Part shown: in pieces, positions 1 through 11,609 of the stretch
Layout of the letters: the number at the start of each line of letters is the position of its first letter
Position numbering within the stretch: the first letter of the stretch is position 1
Source: Phallusia mammillata
Taxonomy: Eukaryota; Chordata; Ascidiacea; Phlebobranchia; Ascidiidae
NCBI GenBank assembly: GCA_003260075.1
Contig: QLIY01000019.1
Location: 323,131 to 387,130, forward strand
Reading direction: 5' to 3'
Length of the DNA stretch: 64,000 bases
Translations under genes and position numbers: made by a program
Notes under the pieces: generated by a model
The model's database searches: none
The model's input: only the letters and a program-made list of their open reading frames with translations
Told to the model about the DNA's origin: nothing

Positions 1-1413
1 AAATTAGCATAACTTCGCCGTCTTTTGGTTAACATATTGATCCCTAACAACATGTTTACAATTTCCGACGATAACATGATTTACGCCAATCGTGGTCAGT
101 AATCTTATTTTTTACATGTGTTTTCGAAACGACCAACGTGTTAACAGCGAAGCAGAGTCACGGGAATAAAAAAAGGTGGCGATAGCATACGAAAAAGGGC
201 GGGCTTGACATGTGGTCCCGGCAACAGCGGTTGAAGAAGGCATGCACCAGCCTGTCATTGACTTCGGACTTCGGAGTGAGCAGGCGCATGTATTGCTTTA
301 GCTTTCTGAAGTTGGTGGTTGGTTTGGAATAGTAACAAAAGTAGTCTGCGTTTTCGAAAGATTACAAACCGATTTTACCAGGTTGGTCAAATTCCGGCCC
401 AAATCGCTCAATTTGGCCTGATTTCAGAGCCCTTGGTCGGAGAAATATTTCAAAATCATTTTACACAGAGTTCGATTTTTCAAAGGGGAGCAGTTCGGAG
501 AAAAGGTGTTCATTTTCTATTTAGTAAACGTTTTTGCAACCGACAATGCAAACCAACGTTTAGTCGGACGCATAAAGCAAAATGTTAAACTAGAAGGCTT
601 TTGCCTGTAACAAAACGAGCACGCTCAGCACATAGAATTAACTAGAAATTAATAAAGTTCGTAGGTATAAAGACGGATTTAAAAAAAATAATGTTGTGTG
701 TCACTGGTAGCCTACCTGATAGAGCTAAGTGCATACGAAAAACATTTTGGCGATTGCCGGGTCTGATATAGCCTACGATCGGGATGTTTGCACAGAAGGT
801 GGCAAACATACAGAACAAAAGCAACCATCTAGCCTCCTTTGCACGGCCTATATGTTTTCCAACAATCATTCTCCCTTGAAGCAACAAAATTTGTTCGGGT
901 AGACTGAAGGGTTTCGAGGACCTCGTTGTTGAGTTCGTTATCGACCATCTTTGGTTGAGCCTGTTGTTCGTTTTGCTGTTTAAACATTTTATACGTTTTA
1001 GTTAAACTTGTTAAATATGTCCGCCAAAAAAAGCGAGTTTGTCGAAAAACCTTTTCCACAACTTTGAAAAGCGCAATTCGAGAAATGAAAATAACAAAAA
1101 CATTCCACGCTCCTGCTAGGTGGAAGCACAAATTACTGTTTAAACATACCCCGAATCGAAAGAGAGAGGGGCTTGTTTCTTTGTGTACAACCTAATCAGT
1201 CAACATGACCATATTTGTGCTTTGAGGCCTGCTGCGTTTGTTATTCTGAACAAAACAATGCGTTGTTTTTATTGACACCAACATGGCGAAAACTATCAGA
1301 AATTCTTTTTTGTGTGTGTTTTGACAATGACATAACTTTTTTTTATGCTAAAATTTATATTTTTGTCGCAGTTTTGCTTGATAAAAGGTTTAGAAAAATA
1401 TTTTGTGAAAAAT
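1..1413. other. Upstream region of the SLC6 gene, no supported gene
   Basis: AT-rich sequence with no recognisable domain on either strand. On the minus strand, 1131-829 stays open for about 100 codons and contains a hydrophilic, Gln/Asn-rich stretch after an internal ATG near 988. No family is recognisable and there is no good donor splice site, so it is not called as a gene. The 5' UTR and promoter of the SLC6 gene should lie here, but I see no convincing TATA box or initiator. Confidence 0.4.
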
Positions 1414-4400
1414 ATGGATACAGAGAAGCCCATGATCGAGGGGGGAAAGAAAGCAAAGGTACACCTGTTTCATGTTACCAATTTCACAACCATTTAATTA
1501 TGTATTTTTAATAATGTTTTTTTTTTTTTGAAGGACGAGCCAGAACGAGAAACATGGGACAAGAAAATCGACTTTTTTCTTTCTTGCATAGGATATGCCG
1601 TAGGGCTGGGAAACATTTGGAGGTTTCCTTATCTTTGCTATAGAAATGGCGGAGGTGGGTAAATCAATCAAATTTAGTTTTATTTTTGATCTCAAACCGC
1701 TTGAACGTTGATGCTATGCCTTTATTGCCACGTTATGGTGGTGAAAATACCGCACCAAAAAGTAGAAAAAAGAACGTTTTCTTATGACATGTTTTCAATA
1801 AAATAGTCTGTAATGCGTCTTATTGGGTTTTCCAAAAATTATAACTTGCGGTAAATTATTTTCCGAAATATCGAGAACATCCACAAAATAATTTATTATG
1901 TGTATGATTGGAGTTACTGTATTTTTAGGCGCGTTTCTTGTTCCCTATTTGATCTTTCTGTTAATTTGCGGCATCCCGCTCTTCTTCCTTGAGCTGTCAT
2001 TGGGTCAATTCGGAGCTCTCGGGCCGGTTTCCATCTGGAAAGTTTGTCCAATGTTTAAAGGTATTTTTTTCCAAATAGTTTTAACGAATTTTAACCATCC
2101 ATCAAAAAATGTATCATCGATACCAACTATTGTTTCAAATTTTGCAGGTGTTGGCTACTGCATGATTATTATCTCATTTGTGGTGTGTGTCTACTACAAC
2201 GTGATCATTGCATACAGCCTTCATTTCATCGTAAATTCGTTTACGTCCACTTTGCCGTGGTCTACATGCAATAACGACTGGAACACTGACTATTGCAGAG
2301 ACAAGTCATTCAGTAAGCATCTTTTTTTCAAGCACTGCTATACAGTTTATTTTTTTTGTTTTTTGTTTTGCTATCAGTTATCTTGTTTAGACAATAGGGT
2401 TGTGTAATATCGAGTAGGGTTATATGCCAAAAGAACAAGAGCAAGGTATACATATATGTGCCAATACCGCCTGTTTATTTAAGCGTATTCCATCAAAAGC
2501 TCGAGTGGAGGCTTTGATTCCCATCTACGATAAAATCTTGCAAACTAAAATCGTCGAACAAAACTAAAATGTTTGGTCAAGAATTTTGTGCGCCTATTCA
2601 CAATCGATCAGAATATTTCGCATTTAAAAGCCATTCATATTGAAGGATCGTTCGGCGGAAAATGGCCATCACTTTCAACAGCGAGGAAAATGTCCACACA
2701 ATAATGGATTTGGATAATATCAGCGCATTTACAGTTTTCCTTCTGCAAAGCCAGCATAAGCAATAACAAAAAACATGTTTTATAGATTCAACAATAAGCT
2801 CCCCGCCAGAATGGACCGGAGTCAACTGCTCCAAAGGTTTCGGGTGGTTCGATGGAAACGGCCAGACAAACGTATCAGCCGACAACTTGAATGCAGTTTT
2901 ATATCTGAACCGTAGCGACTGGGCGAACACGACCGAAATCAACGGGAGTTGTGTCGAGTTTAAAACTGCTTCCCAGGAATACTTCACGTTAGTATTACCT
3001 CAACTTATCGCATAACTTTATTCTGCGATACGAAATTCGTGCTGTTTTCCAGGTACAAGGTTCTGCGTCTCACGGAAGGGATCGAAGTAACGGGCAACAT
3101 GCAGTGGGAGTTGTTCGGTTTTCTCGTACTCGCCTGGGTCATAGTGTTTTTCTGCCTCTTCAAGGGAGTCAAGTGGAGTGGGAAGGTATGGATTTTTGGA
3201 AGGCAGAGTGCCGGCCGTTTCAGAAACACGATCTCGCACACAAAATGGTGCCACATGTAACAATATGGCTGTTTGAAACCAATCAGGATACGGACGATTT
3301 CCAGTAACTTGATCGGTTTCCTCATTACACGATGGGCGCTTTGTAATGCGTTGTTGTGTTCTCGGTTCTGTTTGAAGTAGAATATATACATTTTAGGTTG
3401 TTTATTTCACCGCAACCTTTCCATATGTGGTTCTCTTGATTTTACTCATTCGCGGTGCAATGGAGGAGGGAGCCTACAAGGGTGTAGAGTACTACATAAC
3501 ACCTAACATCACCAAGTTAGGGGACATACGGGTAAGAAAAATTTAAATATTTTGCCCAATGGTAACCTTGCATTTTTAACGTACCCTGCTGCACCATTGC
3601 TCTCAACAAAACAATGCAATAAATTATGAACACAATTATACGAAGCGGAAATCGGTGGCTGGTTGAGAGGCTGCCGAAAACAAAAGAGGACCTCGCATCG
3701 CATATGGGATCGGCAGCTTTGAAACTAACCACTTATTTGCACTCTGTACCCAATCATGTAAATCGTAGAGACTTAACCATCTCACATCTACAAGCAAAAA
3801 AACTCCAAGAATCTACTTACCTACAGTTTACAGTCGCCTAATCCGACCAATGCAACCAGTAACAGTATTAATTTCACAAACTTGAACATTTTTCAACGTT
3901 CTGCTCCCATGCAAATCTATCACGACACAAGTATGCTACAAACACAAACGTGGTTCTCACATCGCATATGACATCTTTATGTTGTGAATCGCCAACTGAT
4001 TGCCGTTTTATACCAAAAATGGGTGTATAGGTATTCAAGTTGAAAAAAAAGTTGTTTGGTCTCTACAACTTATACACGTTTTGATACTGGAGGGGGGGGG
4101 GCAGGTATTCAAGTTGTAAAAAAAGTTGTTTGGTCTCTACAACTTATACACGTTTTGATACTGGATAGCATAGAGTACAAATTTGCCAACTTTGAATAAA
4201 TGTAAATCTGCATCCCAAAAATTGGCATATTTTAGTGATCTTGTATAAAATTTTAGATTAATTATTTAGTTAAATGCGTACACAGGTTTGGTCGGACGCG
4301 GCCGTTCAGATTTTCTACTCGCTCGGGGCGGCCTGGGGAGTTTTGTTGTCATATTCTTCGCTGAACAAGTTCAACAATAATGTGTACAGGTATGAAAAAG

Positions 4401-7400
4401 TGTAATAAAGGCTTGCAGCAGCTTAACAGTAACAAGTAACAGTAACATCACATAATTACCACCGAGAGGTTTACATACATTACAGGACTACAATTTGACC
4501 AATTTCAATTATTAGAAGTTTTTACGAGTGTATTTTCAATAGAGCAAGAGTAAAGCCTTTGTCGATACACCGTTTGGTATAATCGTTTTTCGTTGTCACG
4601 TCGGCATTTCTGCAATTTCAGGGATGCTCTTTCAATTTGTGCCATCAACTGTGGGACAAGCATCCTTGCAGGTTTCGTCGTTTTCTCGGTACTCGGTGCT
4701 TTAGCCCATCAGACAGGCAGAGATGTAGCCGACGTTGTAGATCAGGGTGGGTCTGCAATATTTACAACCCTTTGATTTTTTTAACCACTCAAAATTAACC
4801 TTTGTTCAGACCGGTTTAGCTCGGGAAGATCCGCTTTAAACCGGACAATGCTGCTGGTCCGTGCGGCTCGCTGTATCTTGACTGTCTGGCCAATTTACTT
4901 TTGCGCCGGTAGTAAAATCACTACAACGAATTCTCTGTTTGTTTGTCAAACATCGGAAGACACAGTGGCTTATATATTTTTTACGATCATCGTCTATTCG
5001 AAAAGCTATTCAATCCAACATTTATCTAGACCAGTGGTCGGCAACCGGTCCGCGAGGAGTTCGTTAACGGGCCGTATACTTTTACAGGTTAAATGCTTCA
5101 AAACATTTTACCCATGTAGCCCGGGGATGATAAACTATTTAATCGTTTTCATTGCTGAATATTTGTAAACATAAATGCTATTCACAGGATCTGTCTCTCT
5201 AATAGTAGGCATGTTAATATCCACGATCACTGAATCAAAACTCTTTCAGTAAATGATTGATTTAGAAGCAAATGCTTCTGACCCAAAATCAGTAGACATT
5301 GGGTTGTTATATTCTAGATCTATATTTCACCTATTCAGGCATCGTCAGTCTCCAAAAACTTATGAAATATATATCTCGAATATACCTACCCAGTGTCTAC
5401 TGATTTTGGGTCAGAAGCATTTGCTTCTTAATCAATCATTTACTGAATATTTGTAGTTTTTTAAACGCCGGTCCGCGATAAAATTTTAGTTTCAATAACG
5501 GTCCGCAGTACAAAAAGGTTGCCTTCCCTTGATTCACAAAATATTTTTACCTTGTATGTGTTTTGTGATCTTCAGGTGCCGGGCTCGCGTTCGTCGCTTA
5601 TCCTGCTGCTGTGGCCAATCTTCCCTTCGCCCCCATCTGGGCATTTCTTTTTTTCTTCATGCTTTTGAATCTTGGTTTGGACAGCCAGGTAAAGTCTTGT
5701 TTAAATTGTAAACCAAACGACAACAGTGGCCGAAACTATGTTAAATGTAGTAGAAAGACTAAAGCTGTATTTTTTCTTACGAATGTAGTTCACTTTAAAG
5801 CATAACACGTACGTTTGCATCAATCAAATTCAAAGATTTCGAACAATGACTGTCAAATTTGTTTCAACTACGTTTGGCCACTGTTAGTTCTAACTTTTCT
5901 TCCTCACAGAAGGCAGTGCAGGTATGTTGGAGCTACTTAGGATATAAATAAATTAAATAGTTTGCTGTAAATTATCTTAAGTTTTGAAAAAATTTTAATG
6001 CCGTTGTTGCATACACGAAATACCCACATAGCAAAACTTTCACTTGCCTGTCGCACATTTGTTGTGTGTAATTGCAATATTGTTGACCTTGTGTTCCCCT
6101 AATTACTACAGCACATCACAAATCGTTGGTGCTATAAATAAATCCCAAAATTTCAAGTTCCTAAAAGGAATATATACAAATGCAAACCAATGTATTTTTG
6201 ACTTTGGAGCACTGTTAGAGGCAACCATTGAAACTTTTGCTATGAAAATGCCACGTCGGCATGTTGAATGGCATGCTTGCTTTGGGAATTTCAAGGCAGC
6301 AGAGGTAGTTTTCATAACGTTCTTTTATTCTGTATTGCAGGTGACAATCCCCGTGTTTTTATTATTGTATTTTATTTTCTATTCTTTTTTGTTTGTTTTT
6401 CTTGTGTGTCTGAAAACTGTACTGAGTACGTGAATGTGTGGCGATGACTGTTTCTATGAAATATAACAACTGAATATCACTTAATTAGTAAAACATCCTA
6501 AAAAAACACCCTAACAGAATGCCAGAAATAGTAATAGATTGTTAATTCAACATGGGGGATTGGCCATAATTTGCCGTTGCATGCTAGAATGAAGTAAATT
6601 TCAACAACTGCATGGTAGAAACATTGGTAATGTTTAAAAAAGTATCGAACGACATTAAATGAAGGGTGCATGTTATATCACATTTAAGACTGTGTGCATG
6701 AATTAAAACCGCTCTTATGCCAAAACTAATGTCAAAATCATTTTTTAAACTATCATTCGCTTGATGTAATGTCTGAAACCGCCCTCGATGTAATGGCTGT
6801 AAACGATCCCTGGTAGGTAGAAAAATGGTAGAAGGGGTTCCTTGGTGGTGATTTGTGGTGAGGTGTGGTTGATGTGTCTGGCTGAGAAAACTAACCACGA
6901 GATCTTCCTTTTTATACTTCTGTGTCCGTTAGGGGGCAGGCCCGGGCTGCAGCAACGAGTTGAGCGAGGTGGTTCTCCGACTCGCAAGCCCTTTTGCCCC
7001 TCGGTAGCCGGTAATCAAATTTGTCAACAACTGTGTGTACGCTTTTAGTTCGTAATAACTGTCTGGTCGCAATAGTGTTTTTCTGTGCATCGTCTACAAA
7101 ACGGCGCTCCTGCGAGGCAAAGCGTTTGTCTATCTTGGATTTGGGTGCTCGCAATCTTGGTTTTGTCTTTCCAGACGTTAGACAGCTGACTTTGCGATAA
7201 CTATAAAAAGATAATTGTTTATTACGCCTGAAAACGATTTGATCAAAGAGAATCCGACGTGCATGATAAACGATTTGCCGACCACTTCAATTTGTTTCGT
7301 CGGGCATTTTATGACAGAACCAAGCGCATCATCAGCTAACTGCTTGTGAAAAACAATTCGTATCTTATTAACATACAACCCGCCAAAAAACAATGTGATA

Positions 7401-10059
7401 AAGATAAATTATCGCTGTTTGTCATACTACTTTGCTATACGAATACCATTATTATCTATTTAATTGAGCTCTCTTCTTGGTAATAATATTAATATCGGAT
7501 TACCCTATACTAAAAAATGTTAATGCGCTTAAAGATAACAAAGTAAAACAAGGCAATTAATTGGTGATAATTCCGATGCTCGTGTAAGAAAATATTTTAA
7601 TCTCATGGACCATTTATATAAGCCAGTAAAAAAAAACTTTTTTTACCTGAGCCAATTGTTATGTCGATTATTTTCATTTATGTTGTTGCCGCTTATTTGA
7701 AATGTAATACTTATTTTTCGCTGAGTAAACGATTTTCGCTTTGCAAGAGCCCCAGCAGGAAAAGCATTCGCCGCCTTTGCTATGCACCAAACATTACTCT
7801 TTCAATTTCCAGCAATGCATTTTACTTATCATGCTGCTTTGGCACTACGTCTAACATTTTCTCTGCTTCATTAAGTTTGGAATGATTGAGGCTGTTGTCA
7901 ACGGCTTGTTTGACGAGTTCCCCATCTTCCGAAAAAATCGAGTGAAATTTTTGGCCGCCATGTGTTTCATTCAACTTATTTTAGCGATCCCTATGGTGAC
8001 TGAGGTTAGTTCGTTAAACTAAACCAAGAATGGAAAATGTTTTACTAGTAACGAAATCAGTCGATCAATATCGTTAAATATATTTTACATATATCGCCTC
8101 ATTGGCATCTCCAGTTCCTATAAAACCACAAAATAAAACATCAATAAAAGAAGAACAAAAGTAAATAAAACGCAACAATGTGAAATATATCGTCGATGAC
8201 CATGCTGTCTGTTAAAGAGTCGATACTGCTCAGTTCAAACACTCAATTTTTCAACAAAACTATATTTTTTATCATAACCTTTTTGCATGTCCTTATTCTT
8301 TTCACGTGCAGAGCGGAATGTACTGGGTGACTTTGATTGATTGGTACGCATCTGGTTTCTCTCTTATGATAGCTGCGGTCTGTGAGATCGGCTGTATCGC
8401 ATGGGTGTACGGTATGCACAAATTTAACCATTCGTGTCATTTGCTAAAAACAGTTTCACCATGCGGCGCATGTACTTGCAGGTGTCAAGCGCTTCTTGTA
8501 CGACATTGAATGCATGATTGGCTACAAACCCGCGCTCTGGCAATGGTGGTGGTTCGCCTGGATGATTATGACGCCACTTACCATAGTTGTAAGTTTTCAA
8601 TATGCTGTGTTCGTAATTTCTAACATATGGTAGTTAGCTATTTATCGCATACATTTTGTCTGGGACCAATGTGTTTCTGCTTATAGATTGGTTTTAGAAT
8701 ATGTTAGTCATTGTTAAAATGGAAGGGCGCCGTAAGTGTAAAGTGTGACTGTATTAACGCATGATGTACTAAAACCGGATTACAGGCTTTAAATTAAAAC
8801 TGAAAGCAGTTACCTTTTTGAGTGTCTATTGGTTGAATGTAATTTCATAAATTGTAAAGCTTGTTCTGACCGAAAGTGAAACCTCGCCAAAATAACAGAT
8901 TAGGCCATAATGTTTCAGCTAGATGAAACTTTACAGCAATAGGTATCACCAATAGCTTTGTAAAAAGACCTAATTTCAAATGTAAAATTTTTAAAACATT
9001 GTGGAAATGCATGACCTTGGGCAACTGTTGGTAAGTTATGTTAAACAGTCTACGCTAAGTTTTAAAGTGAACACGTATATTTTCAGCTTCTGATGATCAC
9101 ACACTTGGGGGGGGGGGACGTAAGTGTAAAGTGTGACTGTATTAAAGCATGATGTACTAAAACCGGATTACAGGCTTCAAATTAAAACTGGCAGCAGTTA
9201 CCTTTTTGAGTGTCTATTGGTTGAATGTAATTTCATAAATTGTAAAGCTTGTTCTGACCGAAAGTGAAACCTCGCCAAAATAACAGATTAGGCCATAATG
9301 TTTCAGCTAGATGAAACTTTACAGCAATAGGTATCACCAATAGCTTTGTAAAAAGACCTAATTTCAAATATAAACAAACATTGTGAAAATGCGTGACCTT
9401 GGGCAACTGTTGGTAATTATGTTTAACAGTCTACGCTAATTTTTAAAGTGAACACGTATATTTTCAGCTTCTGATGATCACACACTTGGCATTCTACAGT
9501 CCTGCAACGTACAATGGGGTTGCTTTTCCATCGTGGGCCGAAGCATTGGGTTGGTTGTCAGCCATGCTTTCTATTCTGTCCATTCCTGGATGGGCAGTTT
9601 ACCAAATTCTTTACCACCCAAGAGCAAAGGGAACGTTCACCGAGGTTTGTTCGCAAATAATATTGGTAACAAACCACTTGGTGATACTTAGAAACGGAAA
9701 TGTCGCGCAATATTACATTAACTTTGTATTCTTAGCAGCAGCATAAAAATGTAAATCGTGCAATTATAACGCAGGGTACGAAATGAGTTCGACTACAAGG
9801 CTCGAAACCCGTAACAAATAACGTTAGTAAATTGTATTCGATTGCATATTTAAGTTGAATTTTGTTGCAGAGAGTTCGGGAATTGTTGAAGTGTGATCCA
9901 GACTGGGGTCCACGGGATCCTAAAATTAAATACAAGTATCGACATACCGAAAACGTTGAACCGAAGGAATTGATAAACATCAGTAAAAAGTCTGAAAACG
10001 ATGACGATTCAACCACCTCAAAAACGTCAGATCCACCGTCCTACAATTCCGATGTCTAA
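1414..10059 (+). CDS. SLC6-family Na+/Cl- dependent amino-acid/neurotransmitter transporter (glycine-transporter-like), 15 exons
   Basis: Exons: 1414-1458, 1534-1654, 1929-2060, 2148-2312, 2786-2987, 3053-3185, 3397-3531, 4286-4389, 4622-4746, 5576-5688, 7876-8004, 8312-8411, 8482-8588, 9468-9644 and 9871-10059 (TAA). All joins are GT-AG and phase-consistent, giving 658 residues, the usual SLC6 length. It should be a plasma-membrane symporter with 12 membrane segments. TM1 carries [14 protein letters not shown] (residues 35-48). A Gly sits where monoamine carriers have Asp, which points to an amino-acid substrate. The second extracellular loop (exons 4-5) has a Cys pair and about six N-glycosylation sequons (NST, NCS, NVS, NRS, NTT, NGS). 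TM6 reads FYSLGAAWG, close to glycine transporters. TM7 INCGTS holds the Ser expected at the chloride site, and TM8 LGLDSQF the sodium-2 site. The tail has PPSY and ends SDV. The exact substrate (glycine, proline, betaine) is inference. Introns 7, 9 and 13 carry repeats or duplications. Confidence 0.95.
4029..4165 (+). repeat. 63-bp direct duplication split by a G10 tract
   Basis: Copy 1 is 4029-4091 and copy 2 is 4103-4165. They are nearly identical (one difference in an A-rich stretch). They are separated by a run of ten G (4092-4101) plus one base. The duplication lies in intron 7 of the SLC6 gene, so the protein is unaffected. Confidence 0.9.
5032..5531. mobile_element. hAT-like MITE in SLC6 intron 9
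   Basis: The left end reads CAGTGGTCGGCAACC and the right end is GGTTGCCTTCCCTTG. These form imperfect terminal inverted repeats of the kind used by hAT transposons, followed inward by GC-rich 'ccggtccgcg' blocks at both ends. No transposase is encoded, so it is non-autonomous. No clear 8-bp target duplication is visible. A long internal inverted repeat (5245-5447) is nested inside it. Confidence 0.6.
5245..5447. repeat. 60-bp inverted repeat nested in the MITE
   Basis: The left arm is 5245-5304 and the right arm 5388-5447. The right arm is the reverse complement of the left with two mismatches over 60 bp, and the loop is 83 bp. Transcribed as part of the SLC6 pre-mRNA it would form a long hairpin. 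It is probably a second MITE or a fold-back core of the host element. Confidence 0.9.
5689..7875 (+). other. 2.2-kb SLC6 intron 10
   Basis: This is the longest intron of the SLC6 gene, between TM8 exon 10 and exon 11. Most of it is AT-rich. A GC-richer patch near 6920-7150 contrasts with the surroundings and may be an old insertion, but I recognise no family. Open frames here are short and do not resemble proteins. Confidence 0.5.
8731..9489 (+). repeat. About 370-bp tandem duplication spanning the intron 13/exon 14 boundary
   Basis: Copy 1 (8731-9108) and copy 2 (9119-9489) are near identical with scattered substitutions and small indels. The G tract 9107-9117 lies at the junction. Copy 1 ends with a replica of the intron 3' splice site (AG at 9085-9086) and the first 22 bases of exon 14 (9087-9108). 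Copy 2 leads into the true exon 14 at 9468. The replica is followed by poly-G and cannot be a functional exon. Confidence 0.92.
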
Positions 10060-10316
10060 ACGTACTGACTAAAACTGATTTGCTTTATCGGAAACTGTAT
10101 TGGTCTTTGTCCCATCTACACTGCCTTGAAGTAAACGTCCATTTTGGCTTTCGTTAAGCCCATATCACAGTCTTCTATATGTGGTTGAAATGGTTTGGAA
10201 TATTGCTGTGTGTCACCATTACTCTTTCAAATTTCAGTTAGTTTTAGTGAGAAACTGTGCTGCAATTGTTGTCAAGAAAAACATTTTGCTTTGTGCATAC
10301 TTCCAAAGTTTTCAGC

Positions 10317-10322
10317 AATAAA
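10317..10322 (+). promoter_or_regulatory. Poly(A) signal of the SLC6 gene
   Basis: A canonical AATAAA lies 258 bases after the SLC6 stop codon, in an AT-rich 3' UTR. It is the first such hexamer downstream and a reasonable cleavage signal. Confidence 0.6.
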
Positions 10323-10850
10323 AGTCATTGAAATTCCTGAATTAAATCGCTAAACCACTGTACATTTCGCTTCTTGTGCATTTTCTTACACGACCTCTCA
10401 TTCCAAATCATGTATTGTATATAATTGTGTACAGTCCCCTTCTGCATTCGGTGTTGCTGCAACTTCAGACAAAATGTGTTGGGCGTGGCAGGCACCTCTT
10501 CCCCGTTTTTGTACCAAAATGTCCAAGTGTCTTATTTCGAACCTAACCTTTCATTTTGTACATGATCAATACATAACCTGAGTTTAAGACCAATGTAGTA
10601 CAATTATGTCGCTTTAGTGCCACCTGGGGTTTAACTACACGTATTTTGATGTAGTTACGAATGTTCTCCATGTAATCTGTCGAGATATCGTCCAAGTTGG
10701 CATGGTGTTATCACGTTCAAATGTGCTAGAAAACGATAAACGCAAATTAGTTGTATTTGCACCTGCTGAGTCCACACCTCATACACAAGGTCCAACATGC
10801 GGTCAAGGCAGCTATTTAGGTCAGCGTTTAGTGTATTTTTAATCAACAAT

Positions 10851-10852
<2 letters not shown>

Positions 10853-10901
<49 letters not shown>
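10853..10901 (+). repeat. G49 homopolymer tract
   Basis: Forty-nine uninterrupted G. The base after it begins a MITE fragment (10902-11140) that lacks its first 36 bases, as if the tract had replaced the element's left terminus. Confidence 0.95.
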
Positions 10902-10902
<1 letters not shown>

Positions 10903-11140
10903 AAGAAGTTTCACTACACCAGAGTACTCATTACCATTTACTATCAAATGTCGCTGTAAGAGTTCGACTTGTAGATCTGCAGCGAACCCGTTCAAAATTG
11001 TGGTCATGGTTCACGTCACCATAAACATTTTCACTATTTACTGCTTTTTATGTAAAGAAAAGCCAAATACCAAATTCATAGAAGTATTTAAGTACAAATG
11101 CTGTTGTGCCAATCAAACTGTCGTGTGAGTTACTATGATA
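10902..11140. mobile_element. hAT-like MITE fragment bounded by G tracts
   Basis: Nearly identical to 11246-11498 of the fuller element at 11210-11609, but lacking both terminal inverted repeats. It is delimited by G49 on the left and G10 (11141-11150) on the right. It looks like an extra partial copy rather than an independent insertion. Confidence 0.8.
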
Positions 11141-11209
11141 GGGGGGGGGGAAGAACGTACTTTTTAAAAGAAGATTTCTATGGCAGTTAATATGCCTGCT
11201 TTGAAAAGA

Positions 11210-11609
11210 CAGTGGTTCTCAACCTTTCCCTCCTTTGCAAGCATGTAAGAAGTTTCACTGCACCAGAGTACTCATTACCATTTACTATAAAATCTCACTG
11301 TAAGAGTTCGGCTTTTAGATCTGCAGCGGACCCCTTCAAAATTGTGGTCATGGTTCACGTCAGTGACGTGACGTCACCATAAACATTTTCACTATTTACT
11401 GCTTTTTATGTAAAGAAAAGCCAAATACCAAATTCATAGAAGTATTTAAGTACAAATGCTGTTGTGCCAATCAAACTGTCGTGTGAGTTACTATGATAAC
11501 AGAAGACTCGTTTTATGATACGGATAAAATCATCCCGAGTCTTCGCGACCCCCTCAAAAGTGCTTGGCGAACCCTTTTGGGGTCGCGACCACCAGGTTGA
11601 GAAACTCTA
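11210..11609. mobile_element. hAT-like MITE, about 400 bp
   Basis: The left end is CAGTGGTTCTCAACCT and the right end AGGTTGAGAAACTCTA, an imperfect pair of terminal inverted repeats typical of hAT elements. A GGGGTCGCGACC block lies just inside the right end. No coding capacity is present. The flanking 8-mers do not match, so the target duplication has decayed or the right end is displaced. Confidence 0.7.

Noticed and set aside
319-588. 89-codon plus-strand frame
   Set aside because: It lacks an ATG (it would start at TTG) and has no family resemblance.
829-1131. 100-codon minus-strand frame with a Gln/Asn-rich part
   Set aside because: No recognised domain, no suitable donor splice site and no upstream or downstream partner exons.
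9087-9108. Alternative exon 14 start in SLC6
   Set aside because: Only 22 bp of exon are copied and these are followed by poly-G, so no functional exon can result.
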